Assembly (NCBI RefSeq): GCF_002860285.1
Contig: NZ_PGVF01000027.1
Coordinates: forward strand, 1 to 64,000
Direction of reading: 5' to 3'
From: Bacillus sp. M6-12
Lineage (GTDB): Bacteria; Bacillota; Bacilli; Bacillales; DSM-1321
DNA length: 64,000 nucleotides
The notes below the pieces were generated by a model. The model did no database searches and was not told the origin of the DNA. It saw only the letters and a list, made by a program, of their open reading frames with translations. This document shows positions 24,917 through 33,571 of this stretch, piece after piece; positions within the stretch are counted from its first letter, which is position 1; every line of letters begins with the position of its first letter. The position numbers were made by a program, and so were the translations under genes.

Positions 24917-26044
24917 ATGAGTAAACGCGATTATTATGAAGTGCTTGGAGTTGCTAAAACTGCCTCAAAGGATGAAGTCAAGAAGGCATATCGAAAGCTC
25001 TCGAAGCAGTACCACCCTGATATCAACAAAGCACCGGATGCAGCAGATAAATTTAAGGAAATTAAAGAAGCTTATGAAGTGCTAAGTGATGATCAGAAGA
25101 AAGCGCACTATGACCAGTTTGGACATACAGATCCTAACCAGGGCTTCGGCGGCGGAGGAGACTTCGGCGGCTTTGGCGGCTTTGAAGATATTTTCAGCAC
25201 CTTCTTCGGAGGAGGTGGAGGCGGCAGAAGGAGAGATCCGAATGCACCTCGCCAGGGAGCAGATCTTCAATATACAATGACCTTGAAATTTGAGGAAGCA
25301 GTTTTTGGGAAAGAAACAGAAATTGAAATACCCCGTGAAGAAAATTGTGACACCTGTGATGGATCAGGGGCCAAGCCAGGAACAAAGTCTGAAACATGTT
25401 CTCACTGTCATGGTTCAGGCCAGCTGAATGTAGAGCAAAACACTCCGTTTGGAAGAATTGTCAACAGACGTGTTTGTCACCATTGTAATGGAACAGGAAA
25501 ATACATTCCTAACAAATGCTCCACTTGCGGAGGGACTGGCAAGGTTAAGAAACGCCGGAAAATCTCTGTTAAAATACCAGCCGGTATCGATGATGGACAG
25601 CAGCTTCGGGTATCAGGCCAGGGTGAACCAGGAATAAACGGCGGCCCTTCAGGTGATTTATATGTTGTATTCCGGGTACGCGATCATGAATTTTTCGAGC
25701 GTGAAGGAGACGATATTTATTGTGAGATGCCGGTTACTTTTGCACAGGCAGCACTTGGAGATGAAATTGAAGTGCCTACCCTGCATGGCAAAGTAAAGCT
25801 TAAGGTTCCAGCAGGTACACAAACAGGGACCCGGTTCCGCCTGAAAGGAAAGGGCGTTTCGAACGTTCGCGGTTATGGTCAGGGAGATCAGCATATTGTG
25901 ATTCTGGTTGTAACTCCAACGAATATTTCAGATAAACAAAAGCAGCTTCTTAGGGAATTTGCCGACATTAGCGGTCAGGCTGCGCCAAATGAGCAGGAAG
26001 AAAGCTTTTTCTCTAAAGTAAAACGAGCTTTTAAAGGTGACTAA
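24917..26044 (+). CDS. dnaJ: Chaperone DnaJ (Hsp40)
   Basis: 375-aa cochaperone that stimulates DnaK ATPase. It has the J-domain with HPD (QYHPDIN, about residue 33), a Gly/Phe-rich linker (GFGGGGDFGGFGGF), and the four zinc repeats CDTCDGSG, CSHCHGSG, CHHCNGTG and CSTCGGTG, then the C-terminal substrate-binding barrel. GGGAGTGA precedes ATG 24917, giving MSKRDYYEVLGV; the 9-codon longer frame is not used. Confidence 0.98.
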   Translation: MSKRDYYEVLGVAKTASKDEVKKAYRKLSKQYHPDINKAPDAADKFKEIKEAYEVLSDDQKKAHYDQFGHTDPNQGFGGGGDFGGFGGFEDIFSTFFGGGGGGRRRDPNAPRQGADLQYTMTLKFEEAVFGKETEIEIPREENCDTCDGSGAKPGTKSETCSHCHGSGQLNVEQNTPFGRIVNRRVCHHCNGTGKYIPNKCSTCGGTGKVKKRRKISVKIPAGIDDGQQLRVSGQGEPGINGGPSGDLYVVFRVRDHEFFEREGDDIYCEMPVTFAQAALGDEIEVPTLHGKVKLKVPAGTQTGTRFRLKGKGVSNVRGYGQGDQHIVILVVTPTNISDKQKQLLREFADISGQAAPNEQEESFFSKVKRAFKGD

Positions 26045-26059
26045 AAGGAGCTGTCAGCG

Positions 26060-27001
26060 ATGAAATGGTCTGAAATTGCCATCCATACAACAAACGAGGC
26101 GGTTGAACCGGTATCAAACATCCTGCATGAGGCAGGGGCCAGCGGGGTTGTTATCGAAGATCCAAGCGATTTGATTAAAGAGCGGGAAAATGTCTTTGGT
26201 GAAATCTATAATCTTAACCCGGCTGATTATCCTGACGAAGGTGTTATCATTAAGGCCTATTTGCCAGTCAATAGCTTCCTTGGCGAAACAGTTGAAGGAA
26301 TTAAGGAAGCTATCAACACTTTGCTTATATATGATATTGACCTTGGCCGGAATGCAGTTTCCATTAGTGAAGTGCATGAGGAAGAATGGGCTACAGCCTG
26401 GAAAAAATACTACAATCCTGTAAAAATTTCCGAAAGATTTACAATCGTTCCTACCTGGGAGAATTACGAGCCTGTAAGCAGCGATGAACTGATTATCGAG
26501 CTTGATCCCGGCATGGCTTTCGGAACCGGTACGCATCCAACTACAGTTATGTGCATCCAGGCCCTGGAAAGGACCGTCAAGCCCGGGGATTCAGTTGTGG
26601 ATATCGGGACTGGTTCAGGTGTCCTGAGTATCGCTGCTGCCCTTTTAGAGGCCGAAAAAGTCCATGCACTTGATCTTGATGAGGTGGCTGTTGCATCCGC
26701 AAAACTGAATGTGAAGCTGAATAAAGTTCAGCATTTGGTCTTAGTTACTCAAAACAATCTTCTGGATGGCATAGATGACACCGTTGATGTAGCAGTAGCC
26801 AATATCCTTGCAGAAGTAATCATCCGTTTTACAGATGATGTTGCCAAAGCAGTTAAGCCAGGCGGTTATTTCATTGCCTCCGGAATCATCCAGCAAAAGA
26901 AACAGGATGTGAAGGAAGCCATTGAAGCATCCGGATTCACTATTGAAGAAACGGTGTTAATGGAAGACTGGGTAGCAATCATTGCAAAAAGAAACCTATA
27001 G
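26060..27001 (+). CDS. prmA: Ribosomal protein L11 methyltransferase
   Basis: 313-aa SAM-dependent enzyme that trimethylates ribosomal protein L11. It has the N-terminal L11-recognition domain, then GTGTHPTT and the SAM motif VVDIGTGSGVLSIAAA (about 175-190), and the NPPY-equivalent VANILAEVI. The start, 15 nt after dnaJ, has AAAAGGAG. The dnaJ-prmA-rsmE-mtaB order is standard in Bacillus. Confidence 0.96.
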   Translation: MKWSEIAIHTTNEAVEPVSNILHEAGASGVVIEDPSDLIKERENVFGEIYNLNPADYPDEGVIIKAYLPVNSFLGETVEGIKEAINTLLIYDIDLGRNAVSISEVHEEEWATAWKKYYNPVKISERFTIVPTWENYEPVSSDELIIELDPGMAFGTGTHPTTVMCIQALERTVKPGDSVVDIGTGSGVLSIAAALLEAEKVHALDLDEVAVASAKLNVKLNKVQHLVLVTQNNLLDGIDDTVDVAVANILAEVIIRFTDDVAKAVKPGGYFIASGIIQQKKQDVKEAIEASGFTIEETVLMEDWVAIIAKRNL

Positions 27002-27007
27002 TATTTT

Positions 27008-27058
27008 AGGCGCCGATGAGTTCCACAAAGTTTAGCTAAGTGGCCGGCGCCATTTTTA
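27008..27058 (+). terminator. Hairpin between prmA and rsmE
   Basis: GGCGCCG (27009-27015) pairs with CGGCGCC (27045-27051), with an inner CCAC/GTGG pairing, followed by ATTTTT. It looks like an intra-operon terminator or attenuator, only 26 nt before rsmE. Confidence 0.7.
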
Positions 27059-27083
27059 AAAAAATGAGTAAGCAGGTGTAAAT

Positions 27084-27836
27084 GTGCAGCGTTACTTTTT
27101 ATCAGATGATGGTTTAAATGGAGCAGAGGTTAAGGTATCTGGTGAGGACTTTCATCATATTGTCCGTGTTATGCGCATGAGTGAAGGGGATCGGATCATC
27201 TGTGTTGCCAGGGATGGAAGGACGGCGCTTACCGAAATCACAGAAGTTTCCAATGAAATGATAAGGGGAACCGTTATAGAATGGTATTTTGAAGAGAAGG
27301 AACTGCCTGTTAAAGTGGCCATCGCGAGCGGTCTGCCTAAAGGGGATAAATTGGAGTATATAATTCAAAAAGGGACAGAGCTTGGCGCCCATGAGTTTAT
27401 CCCTTTTATTGCGGCTCGTTCAGTAGTAAAGTGGGACAGCAAAAAGTCTGTAAAAAAGACGGAGCGTCTCCAGAAGATTGCCAAAGAGGCGGCAGAACAG
27501 TCGCATCGCAATACCCTTCCTTCCGTCAATGAACCTATGTCACTGAAAGAATTAATTGCTGCTTCGGCTGCTTATGATTATAAACTTGCTGCTTTTGAAG
27601 AATCGGCAAAACAGGGGGAATCATCCGTTCTTGCTGCAGTTCTAAAAAATGCCGAGCCTGGGCAGTCAATCTTATTTGTTTTCGGACCAGAAGGCGGGCT
27701 TGCTTCTGGGGAAGTGGATCAGCTAATCCAAGCTGGATTCTCTCCTTGCGGGCTAGGCCCGAGAATACTACGGACTGAAACAGCTCCGCTTTATGCGCTT
27801 GCAGCTGTTTCCTACCAATTAGAATTAACGAGGTGA
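27084..27836 (+). CDS. rsmE: 16S rRNA m3U1498 methyltransferase RsmE
   Basis: 250-aa SPOUT-fold methyltransferase that modifies U1498 of 16S rRNA. The N-terminal PUA-like domain is followed by the trefoil-knot region with KGDKLEYIIQKGTELG, FGPEGGLASGEV and GLGPRILRTETAPL, the SAM-binding knot. The start is GTG 27084 behind AGCAGGTG. The stop lies within the ribosome site of mtaB, a compact junction. Confidence 0.96.
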   Translation: MQRYFLSDDGLNGAEVKVSGEDFHHIVRVMRMSEGDRIICVARDGRTALTEITEVSNEMIRGTVIEWYFEEKELPVKVAIASGLPKGDKLEYIIQKGTELGAHEFIPFIAARSVVKWDSKKSVKKTERLQKIAKEAAEQSHRNTLPSVNEPMSLKELIAASAAYDYKLAAFEESAKQGESSVLAAVLKNAEPGQSILFVFGPEGGLASGEVDQLIQAGFSPCGLGPRILRTETAPLYALAAVSYQLELTR

Positions 27837-27841
27837 TGACA

Positions 27842-29191
27842 ATGGCAACTGTAGCTTTTCATACGTTAGGCTGTAAAGTAAATCATTACGAAACAGAAGC
27901 CATTTGGCAGCTTTTCAAAGCAGATGGCTACGAGCGTGCTGATTTCGAATCAACTGCAGATGTTTATGTAATAAATACATGTACTGTTACAAATACCGGG
28001 GATAAGAAAAGCCGCCAGGTAATCCGTCGTGCCGTCCGCAAAAATCCGGATGCCGTCATTGCGGTTACTGGATGCTACGCTCAAACTTCCCCAGCAGAGA
28101 TTATGGCTATTCCTGGAGTTGACATCGTTGTCGGCACACAGGACCGTACGAAGATGCTGGGTTATATTGAACAATTTAAACAAGAGCGTCAGCCAATCAA
28201 TGGCGTTGGAAATATTATGAAAACCCGTGTCTATGAAGAGCTTGATGTTCCTGCCTTCACGGATCGGACCCGGGCTTCTCTGAAAATTCAGGAAGGCTGC
28301 AATAATTTCTGCACATTCTGTATCATTCCATGGGCACGCGGCCTTATGCGTTCACGGGACCCTCAAGAGGTTATCCGCCAGGCACAGCAGCTTGTTGAGG
28401 CTGGCTATAAGGAGATCGTTTTGACAGGTATCCACACTGGAGGATACGGAGAGGATATGAAGGATTACAATCTTGCTATGCTTTTGCGTGAACTTGATGA
28501 AAAGGTAGCAGGCCTAAAGAGAATCCGGATTTCTTCCATTGAAGCGAGCCAGATTACTGACGAAGTTATCCAGGTGCTAAATGATTCAGACAAGATTGTA
28601 AGGCATCTTCACATTCCGCTTCAATCAGGCTCCAATACGGTCCTTAAGCGGATGAGACGGAAATATACTATGGAGTTCTTTGCAGAACGCCTGCAAAAGT
28701 TAAAACAAGCATTGCCAGGACTGGCTGTAACATCCGACGTAATCGTAGGGTTCCCGGGCGAGACGGAAGAAGAGTTCATGGAAACTTATAATTTTATTAA
28801 AGAGCACCAATTTTCAGAGCTTCATGTTTTTCCATATTCTAAACGTACAGGCACACCTGCTGCCAGAATGGAAGACCAGATTGATGAGGAAGTCAAAAAT
28901 GACCGTGTCCATCGCCTGATCAGCCTATCTGACCAGCTTGCTAAGGAATACGCATCACGTTTCGAAAATGAAATCCTCGAAGTTATTCCAGAAGAACGCT
29001 TTAATGGGGATGAAGAAAGCAATCTTTATGTCGGATATACTGACAACTATTTAAAAGTTGTTTTCCCATCATCCGAAGAGAGGATCGGAAAGATTGTCAA
29101 AGTAAAAATTACTAAAGCTGGCTACCCTTACAACGAAGGCCAATTCGTACGCGTTGTCGAAGATGCCCCGTTAGAGGTACAAGCAATTTAA
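27842..29191 (+). CDS. mtaB: tRNA t6A37 methylthiotransferase MtaB
   Basis: 449-aa radical-SAM enzyme (YqeV) that converts t6A37 to ms2t6A37 in tRNAs. The N-terminal MTTase domain carries three Cys (HTLGCKVN, VINTCTVTN, VTGCYAQ) for the auxiliary cluster. The radical SAM motif is CNNFCTFC, and a TRAM domain closes the protein. GAGGTG places the start at ATG 27842; two other in-frame starts lie at 27833 and 27836. Confidence 0.96.
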   Translation: MATVAFHTLGCKVNHYETEAIWQLFKADGYERADFESTADVYVINTCTVTNTGDKKSRQVIRRAVRKNPDAVIAVTGCYAQTSPAEIMAIPGVDIVVGTQDRTKMLGYIEQFKQERQPINGVGNIMKTRVYEELDVPAFTDRTRASLKIQEGCNNFCTFCIIPWARGLMRSRDPQEVIRQAQQLVEAGYKEIVLTGIHTGGYGEDMKDYNLAMLLRELDEKVAGLKRIRISSIEASQITDEVIQVLNDSDKIVRHLHIPLQSGSNTVLKRMRRKYTMEFFAERLQKLKQALPGLAVTSDVIVGFPGETEEEFMETYNFIKEHQFSELHVFPYSKRTGTPAARMEDQIDEEVKNDRVHRLISLSDQLAKEYASRFENEILEVIPEERFNGDEESNLYVGYTDNYLKVVFPSSEERIGKIVKVKITKAGYPYNEGQFVRVVEDAPLEVQAI

Positions 29192-29195
29192 TAAC

Positions 29196-29228
29196 AAGCA
29201 ATCTGCCTTTTTGGCAGATTGCTTTTTT
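29196..29228 (+). terminator. Terminator of the dnaJ-mtaB unit
   Basis: A 12-bp perfect stem AAGCAATCTGCC (29196-29207) with GGCAGATTGCTT (29213-29224), then TTTTG. The next ~265 nt up to deoC is AT-rich and shows no gene or clear promoter. Confidence 0.93.
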
Positions 29229-29495
29229 GAATTGTGGATGGATAGTGATAAAAAAAGAAGAAACAGTTTTTCATGGAATTGTGCACCGCTTCAGGGAAAA
29301 AATTTTTACGGAAATACGGTAATTCACACGGTATTATATTTTTAATATATATTAAACCTATACTAAATGAGATACTAACCATTGTATCTGAAAGGCTTTT
29401 TTATGTTTTGTAGAGAAGTGCTCGTAAATTGTTGAGGGATTATGCTAATATACAGTTGTACGGACAACTTCAAATTGTACGAAGGAGATGTAATG

Positions 29496-30167
29496 ATGGT
29501 ACAAAATGTAGCAGGGATTATTGATCATACATTATTAAAGGCTGAGGCAACAAGCGACCAGATCAGAACTCTATGTGAGGAAGCTAAGGAATATCATTTT
29601 GCATCTGTTTGTGTCAACCCAACTTGGGTTAAATTGGCCGCTGAGCTATTACATGGTACTGATGTAAAGGTTTGTACAGTTATCGGATTCCCGTTAGGAG
29701 CCAATACACCTGAAACAAAAGCATTTGAGACAGCCAACGCAATTGAAAATGGAGCACAGGAAGTCGATATGGTCATCAATATCGGTGCTTTAAAAGAAAA
29801 AAATGATGAGCTTGTTGAAAGAGATATTCGTGCTGTAGTGGATGCTGCCAAGGGCAAGGCGCTCACAAAAGTTATTATTGAAACTTCCTTATTAACGGAT
29901 GAAGAAAAAGAAAGGGCTTCCCAGCTTTCCGTAAAAGCGGGTACTGACTTTGTCAAAACTTCCACAGGTTTCTCAACAGGCGGCGCCACAGTTGAGGATG
30001 TTAAGTTAATGCGAAAGACTGTTGGCCCGGATATTGGAGTTAAAGCGTCAGGAGGAGTCCGTAACACGGAGGATGCCAGAAAAATTATAGAAGCCGGAGC
30101 AACACGGATTGGCGCCAGTGCCGGGGTAGCAATCATCAAAGGCCTTACTGCAGATTCTGATTACTGA
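29496..30167 (+). CDS. deoC: Deoxyribose-phosphate aldolase
   Basis: 223-aa class I aldolase that splits 2-deoxyribose-5-phosphate into glyceraldehyde-3-phosphate and acetaldehyde in deoxynucleoside catabolism. The Schiff-base lysine lies in FVKTSTGFS, the proton-relay lysine in GVKASGGVR, and the N-terminal IDHTLLKAEA is the family signature. AAGGAG precedes two adjacent ATG codons (29493, 29496); the second has better spacing. It is a single gene flanked by terminators; no nucleoside transporter or phosphorylase is next to it. Confidence 0.96.
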   Translation: MVQNVAGIIDHTLLKAEATSDQIRTLCEEAKEYHFASVCVNPTWVKLAAELLHGTDVKVCTVIGFPLGANTPETKAFETANAIENGAQEVDMVINIGALKEKNDELVERDIRAVVDAAKGKALTKVIIETSLLTDEEKERASQLSVKAGTDFVKTSTGFSTGGATVEDVKLMRKTVGPDIGVKASGGVRNTEDARKIIEAGATRIGASAGVAIIKGLTADSDY

Positions 30168-30176
30168 TTAACTGTG

Positions 30177-30203
30177 AAAACCCTGACAAGTGCAGGGTTT
30201 TTG
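30177..30203 (+). terminator. Terminator of deoC
   Basis: AAACCCTG and CAGGGTTT pair across a short loop, followed by TTG. It lies between the convergent deoC and yqeW. Confidence 0.85.
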
Positions 30204-30209
30204 CTTGTT

Positions 30210-31145
30210 TCATTTCTTCCCTCGGTGGACATACAAAATAAAACGGGCAAAGGCACCTGCAAACGGCAACGCTGCGAGTGAGGTCACTGCGTTAAACATA
30301 ACGCTGGAATGTGCCAGCTGTACGTCAGGCTGCCCGGCAAGCATTGCGGCTATCCGGGCAAGATCATCGATAAAAGGGTAAAATAGCGCTACTCCTGCAA
30401 TATTGAGCCAAATATGGGCATAGGCAGTGAAACGGGCTTCATCTCCAGATCCAATACTTGCGAGATAGCCAGTGATGCATGTCCCGATATTTGCCCCAAG
30501 CATAACTGCAATGGCAGCTGGAATAGTAAGCTCGCCACTTGCAAGAAAGCTCATCGCTATCCCTATCATCGCGCTGCTCGAGTGGATGATAGCTGTTATA
30601 ATTAAACCTGTGAGCAGGGCGATTAGCATGTGGCTGTCCATTTTTCCAAGAAGCGTCTGTACGGCCGGGTATTCAGCAAGGGGTACAGCAAGTGATTTAA
30701 ACCCGCCCATTGCAGCAAATATGGCGAACAACCCAATCAAGGAGAAGCCGATGCTCTTGTAAACTGCTTTAGGCATAAAGCAAAGCAGAGAGCCAAGGAT
30801 CACGCCGGGAATGATATATTTTTCTACTGAAAAAGTCATGAATACCGCCGTAAAAGTTGTCCCGATATTAGAGCCCAGGATGACCCCGATTGTTTGCGGA
30901 AAAGTTATGACCCTTGCTGAAACCAGCCCGATAGTCATCACCATCACCGCGGAGCTGCTCTGCAGTAATCCTGTTATACCTATGCCGGCAATAAATCCCT
31001 TCCACGGTGAACCGATTACCTTTGCTAGTGCAGTTTTTAGCTTCTTGCCGGATAAATTGAATAATCCGATCCTGAGAAGAGACATTCCGCCCATGAATAC
31101 CGCCAGAAACAATGAAAATAATAACAGTTCATACATATGCTTCAC
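30210..31145 (-). CDS. yqeW: Na/Pi cotransporter family protein YqeW
   Basis: 311-aa polytopic membrane protein of the Na/phosphate cotransporter II (PF02690-type) family. The duplicated motif with GLLQSSSA (first half) and IIHSSSAMIG (second half), each beside GxNIGTT/GANIGTC, is clear. About eight hydrophobic segments span the protein. It lacks the PhoU-like C-terminal domain seen in longer homologues. The transported ion is inferred from family only. Its position, opposite to its neighbours, is the same as in B. subtilis. Confidence 0.88.
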   Translation of the reverse strand: MKHMYELLLFSLFLAVFMGGMSLLRIGLFNLSGKKLKTALAKVIGSPWKGFIAGIGITGLLQSSSAVMVMTIGLVSARVITFPQTIGVILGSNIGTTFTAVFMTFSVEKYIIPGVILGSLLCFMPKAVYKSIGFSLIGLFAIFAAMGGFKSLAVPLAEYPAVQTLLGKMDSHMLIALLTGLIITAIIHSSSAMIGIAMSFLASGELTIPAAIAVMLGANIGTCITGYLASIGSGDEARFTAYAHIWLNIAGVALFYPFIDDLARIAAMLAGQPDVQLAHSSVMFNAVTSLAALPFAGAFARFILYVHRGKK

Positions 31146-31256
31146 CTCTGTTCCATTCTATGGACAGGGTATGAAATACATGCTTTTTCATTAAAATTCC
31201 TTCAGCAGCTCCATAAAAATTTCCAGGATGGTTGTATGACAAATTACGATAGATAG

Positions 31257-31285
31257 TTGACCTTAAATAGTGCTTATATTATAAT
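31257..31285 (+). promoter_or_regulatory. Sigma-A promoter of rpsU-yqeY
   Basis: TTGACC (31257-31262), a 17-nt spacer and a perfect TATAAT (31280-31285), 67 nt before rpsU. Confidence 0.88.
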
Positions 31286-31352
31286 GGCTTAGTACATGTA
31301 AAATCATGTTGCACTAAGAGTTAGTGTGTTGTTTTCGGAGGGAGGGAAAGAG

Positions 31353-31526
31353 ATGTCTAAAACCGTCGTTCGTAAAAACGAATCGCTTGAAGATGCTCTT
31401 CGTCGTTTCAAACGTACTGTATCTAAAGCAGGATCGCTTCAGGAAGCTAGGAAGCGTGAATTTTATGAAAAGCCAAGCGTAAAACGTAAGAAAAAGTCTG
31501 AAGCTGCTAGAAAACGTAAATTCTAA
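31353..31526 (+). CDS. rpsU: 30S ribosomal protein S21
   Basis: 57-aa basic protein (bS21) beginning MSKTVVRKNESLEDALRRFK and ending in Lys/Arg-rich KSEAARKRKF. GGAGGGAGGG precedes ATG 31353. It acts in the 30S subunit near the anti-Shine-Dalgarno region; in Bacillus it affects motility and biofilm. It is co-transcribed with yqeY 14 nt downstream. Confidence 0.98.
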   Translation: MSKTVVRKNESLEDALRRFKRTVSKAGSLQEARKREFYEKPSVKRKKKSEAARKRKF

Positions 31527-31540
31527 GAGTAGGTGGAAGT

Positions 31541-31987
31541 ATGAGTCTTCTCGAGCGTTTAAATAATGATATGAAACAAGCGATGAGGAACAAGGAAAAG
31601 GACAAACTCTCTGTAATTCGTATGCTGAAAGCATCACTTCAAAACGAAGGGATTAAGCTTGGAAAGCAGGAGTTATCAGAAGAGGAAGAACTGACTATCC
31701 TTTCTCGCGAATTAAAACAACGCAAAGACTCCCTCCAAGAGTTTGAAAACGCAGGCCGTTCTGACCTCGTTGACAAAATCAGAACCGAAATCACTTACGT
31801 TGAGGCTTATATGCCAGAGCAACTTTCTGAGGAAGATCTTTCTTTAATTGTGAAACAAACGATTGATGATATAAATGCATCATCGAAAGCTGATATGGGA
31901 AGAGTTATGGCAGCTTTAATGCCCAAAGTTAGAGGCAAAGCTGACGGCTCTCTTGTTAACAAATTAGTACAACAACATTTATCTTAA
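31541..31987 (+). CDS. yqeY: GatB/YqeY domain protein
   Basis: 148-aa protein made only of the YqeY domain, which also forms the tail of GatB, the tRNA-dependent amidotransferase subunit. Family sequences are MKQAMRNKEKDKLSVIRMLKA near the N-terminus (read as overlapping short motifs) and GRVMAALMPKVRGKADGSLV at the C-terminus. A tRNA-binding role is inferred from the GatB tail; the physiological function is not established. It follows rpsU as in most Bacillales. Confidence 0.93.
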   Translation: MSLLERLNNDMKQAMRNKEKDKLSVIRMLKASLQNEGIKLGKQELSEEEELTILSRELKQRKDSLQEFENAGRSDLVDKIRTEITYVEAYMPEQLSEEDLSLIVKQTIDDINASSKADMGRVMAALMPKVRGKADGSLVNKLVQQHLS

Positions 31988-31998
31988 ACTCGCATCAA

Positions 31999-32027
31999 AC
32001 CGCAGGCCTTGTGCCTGCGGTTTTTTG
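31999..32027 (+). terminator. Terminator of rpsU-yqeY
   Basis: ACCGCAGGC and GCCTGCGGT form a 9-bp stem followed by TTTTTTG. Confidence 0.93.
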
Positions 32028-32168
32028 ATGCATAAAAATCTATCTTGGACTTGATACCTCAAGAGAATAAGCGGAAATCAGCGCTACATATCCTCCCTAA
32101 GGGCCAGTTTCATTAACTGAACAGATTAGCATGGTTTTTTAATCTGGCCTGCTATCTCAAATAAAACA

Positions 32169-32194
32169 TGAAACTTTTTTCATTTACATACGTA
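32169..32194 (+). promoter_or_regulatory. Sigma-W promoter of yqeZ-floA operon
   Basis: TGAAAC (32169-32174), exactly 16 nt, then CGTA (32191-32194), a perfect match to the sigma-W consensus TGAAAC-N16-CGTA. In B. subtilis the orthologous yqeZ-yqfA-yqfB operon belongs to the sigma-W regulon induced by cell-envelope stress, so the assignment is well supported. Confidence 0.88.
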
Positions 32195-32238
32195 TGTAAC
32201 AGGTAAGCAATGATAGAAAAAAGGAAGGGAGGCGGAGT

Positions 32239-33552
32239 ATGCGCAAATGTATTTTGTTCCTTTTCCTTGGCTTGGGGCTTATATCCTTTTTGCCGCAAAT
32301 TTCGGCTAAGCAGCAGATGGTTTATGTCGTGCCTATTGAAGATACCGTCGAAAAAGGGTTAAATGCTTTTCTTTCACGGGCGATTAATACGGCAGAAGAC
32401 GAAGGAGCCGACATGATTATTTTTGATGTGAATACACCGGGAGGCGCGGTGGAGGCAGCGGGCAAAATTGCAAAGTCCATATCAGGAACAAAGCTTCACA
32501 CCGTTGCTTTTGTAAACAATCAGGCACTGTCTGCGGGAGCCTATATTTCTTTAAGCGCTGATGAAATATATATGGTGCCCGGTGCAACAATGGGTGCAGC
32601 AGCGGTGATTGATTCTTCCGGAAATGCGGCTGATAAAAAAGCACAGTCCTATTGGCTCGCTGCTATGAAAACGGCTGCTGAACAAAATGGGCGAGACCCA
32701 ATTTATGCCCAGGCAATGGCAGATGAAGACATAGACCTTCCGGAATATGGAGCGGAAAAAGGAAGACTGCTGACGTTTACTGCCGAACTGGCGGAGAAAG
32801 CGGGCTACAGTGAAGGGACAGTGGCCGGCCGTTCAGAACTGTACAGCAAGCTGGGAATTGAGAACGCCGATATCCGGCAGCTTGACGAAAGCTTTGCTGA
32901 AAAGTTAGCACGTTTAATTACCCATCCTTTGGTTGTCCCGATCTTACTGACGCTGGCCAGCATTGGGCTAGTGATGGAGCTGTATACACCAGGTTTTGGT
33001 CTGCCAGGCTTTACCGGGCTGCTATCCCTGCTTCTATTCTTTTATGGACACATGGTGGCCGGCCTTGCAGGCTACGAGTCGCTGCTATTATTTGTAGCTG
33101 GAGTTATTCTAATCGTCCTGGAGGTTTTTGTTCCCGGCGGTCTTGTTGGTGTTTTGGGATTAGCTGGTGTAGTCGGGAGTCTTTTTTTGGCTTCGGACAA
33201 TGTTTCACATATGGCTGCTTCACTGCTGATTGCTTGTGCTGCCGCCATCATTCTTTCGATTATATTAGTAAAGGTGTTTGGGAGAAAAATGAAATTTTTT
33301 AAAAAAATTATTCTTACTGACTCAACCAGCACGGAAAACGGATATATCTCAAACCGCAGCCGTGTGGAGCTAATTGGAAAGATAGGGCTGGCAGCTACCG
33401 ATTTAAGGCCGTCCGGAACCGTTATCATTGAAGACGAAAGGATTGATGTCGTCACAGAAGGCAGCTTTATAACAAAGGGTACGGCCGTAAAAGTTATAAT
33501 AACAGAAGGTTCAAGGATTGTCGTAAGGGAAGCAGGGCAATTAAAAGACTAA
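32239..33552 (+). CDS. yqeZ: NfeD family membrane serine protease YqeZ
   Basis: 437-aa long-form NfeD protein. A signal-like N-terminus is followed by a ClpP-fold protease domain (about residues 27-220): nucleophile Ser98 in NQALSAGAY and Lys near 133-134 match the Ser-Lys dyad of homologues. Four or five membrane helices (about 230-345) and a C-terminal soluble OB-fold NfeD domain complete it. It is encoded next to the flotillin FloA, the typical NfeD-SPFH pair thought to act on membrane microdomains. GGAAGGGAGG precedes the ATG. Confidence 0.93.
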   Translation: MRKCILFLFLGLGLISFLPQISAKQQMVYVVPIEDTVEKGLNAFLSRAINTAEDEGADMIIFDVNTPGGAVEAAGKIAKSISGTKLHTVAFVNNQALSAGAYISLSADEIYMVPGATMGAAAVIDSSGNAADKKAQSYWLAAMKTAAEQNGRDPIYAQAMADEDIDLPEYGAEKGRLLTFTAELAEKAGYSEGTVAGRSELYSKLGIENADIRQLDESFAEKLARLITHPLVVPILLTLASIGLVMELYTPGFGLPGFTGLLSLLLFFYGHMVAGLAGYESLLLFVAGVILIVLEVFVPGGLVGVLGLAGVVGSLFLASDNVSHMAASLLIACAAAIILSIILVKVFGRKMKFFKKIILTDSTSTENGYISNRSRVELIGKIGLAATDLRPSGTVIIEDERIDVVTEGSFITKGTAVKVIITEGSRIVVREAGQLKD

Positions 33553-33571
33553 TAGAAAACGGGTGAAATAT

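Noticed and set aside
29594..30139. 181-codon minus-strand frame opposite deoC
   Set aside because: Shadow of deoC; Ala/Ser/Thr-rich product without motifs.
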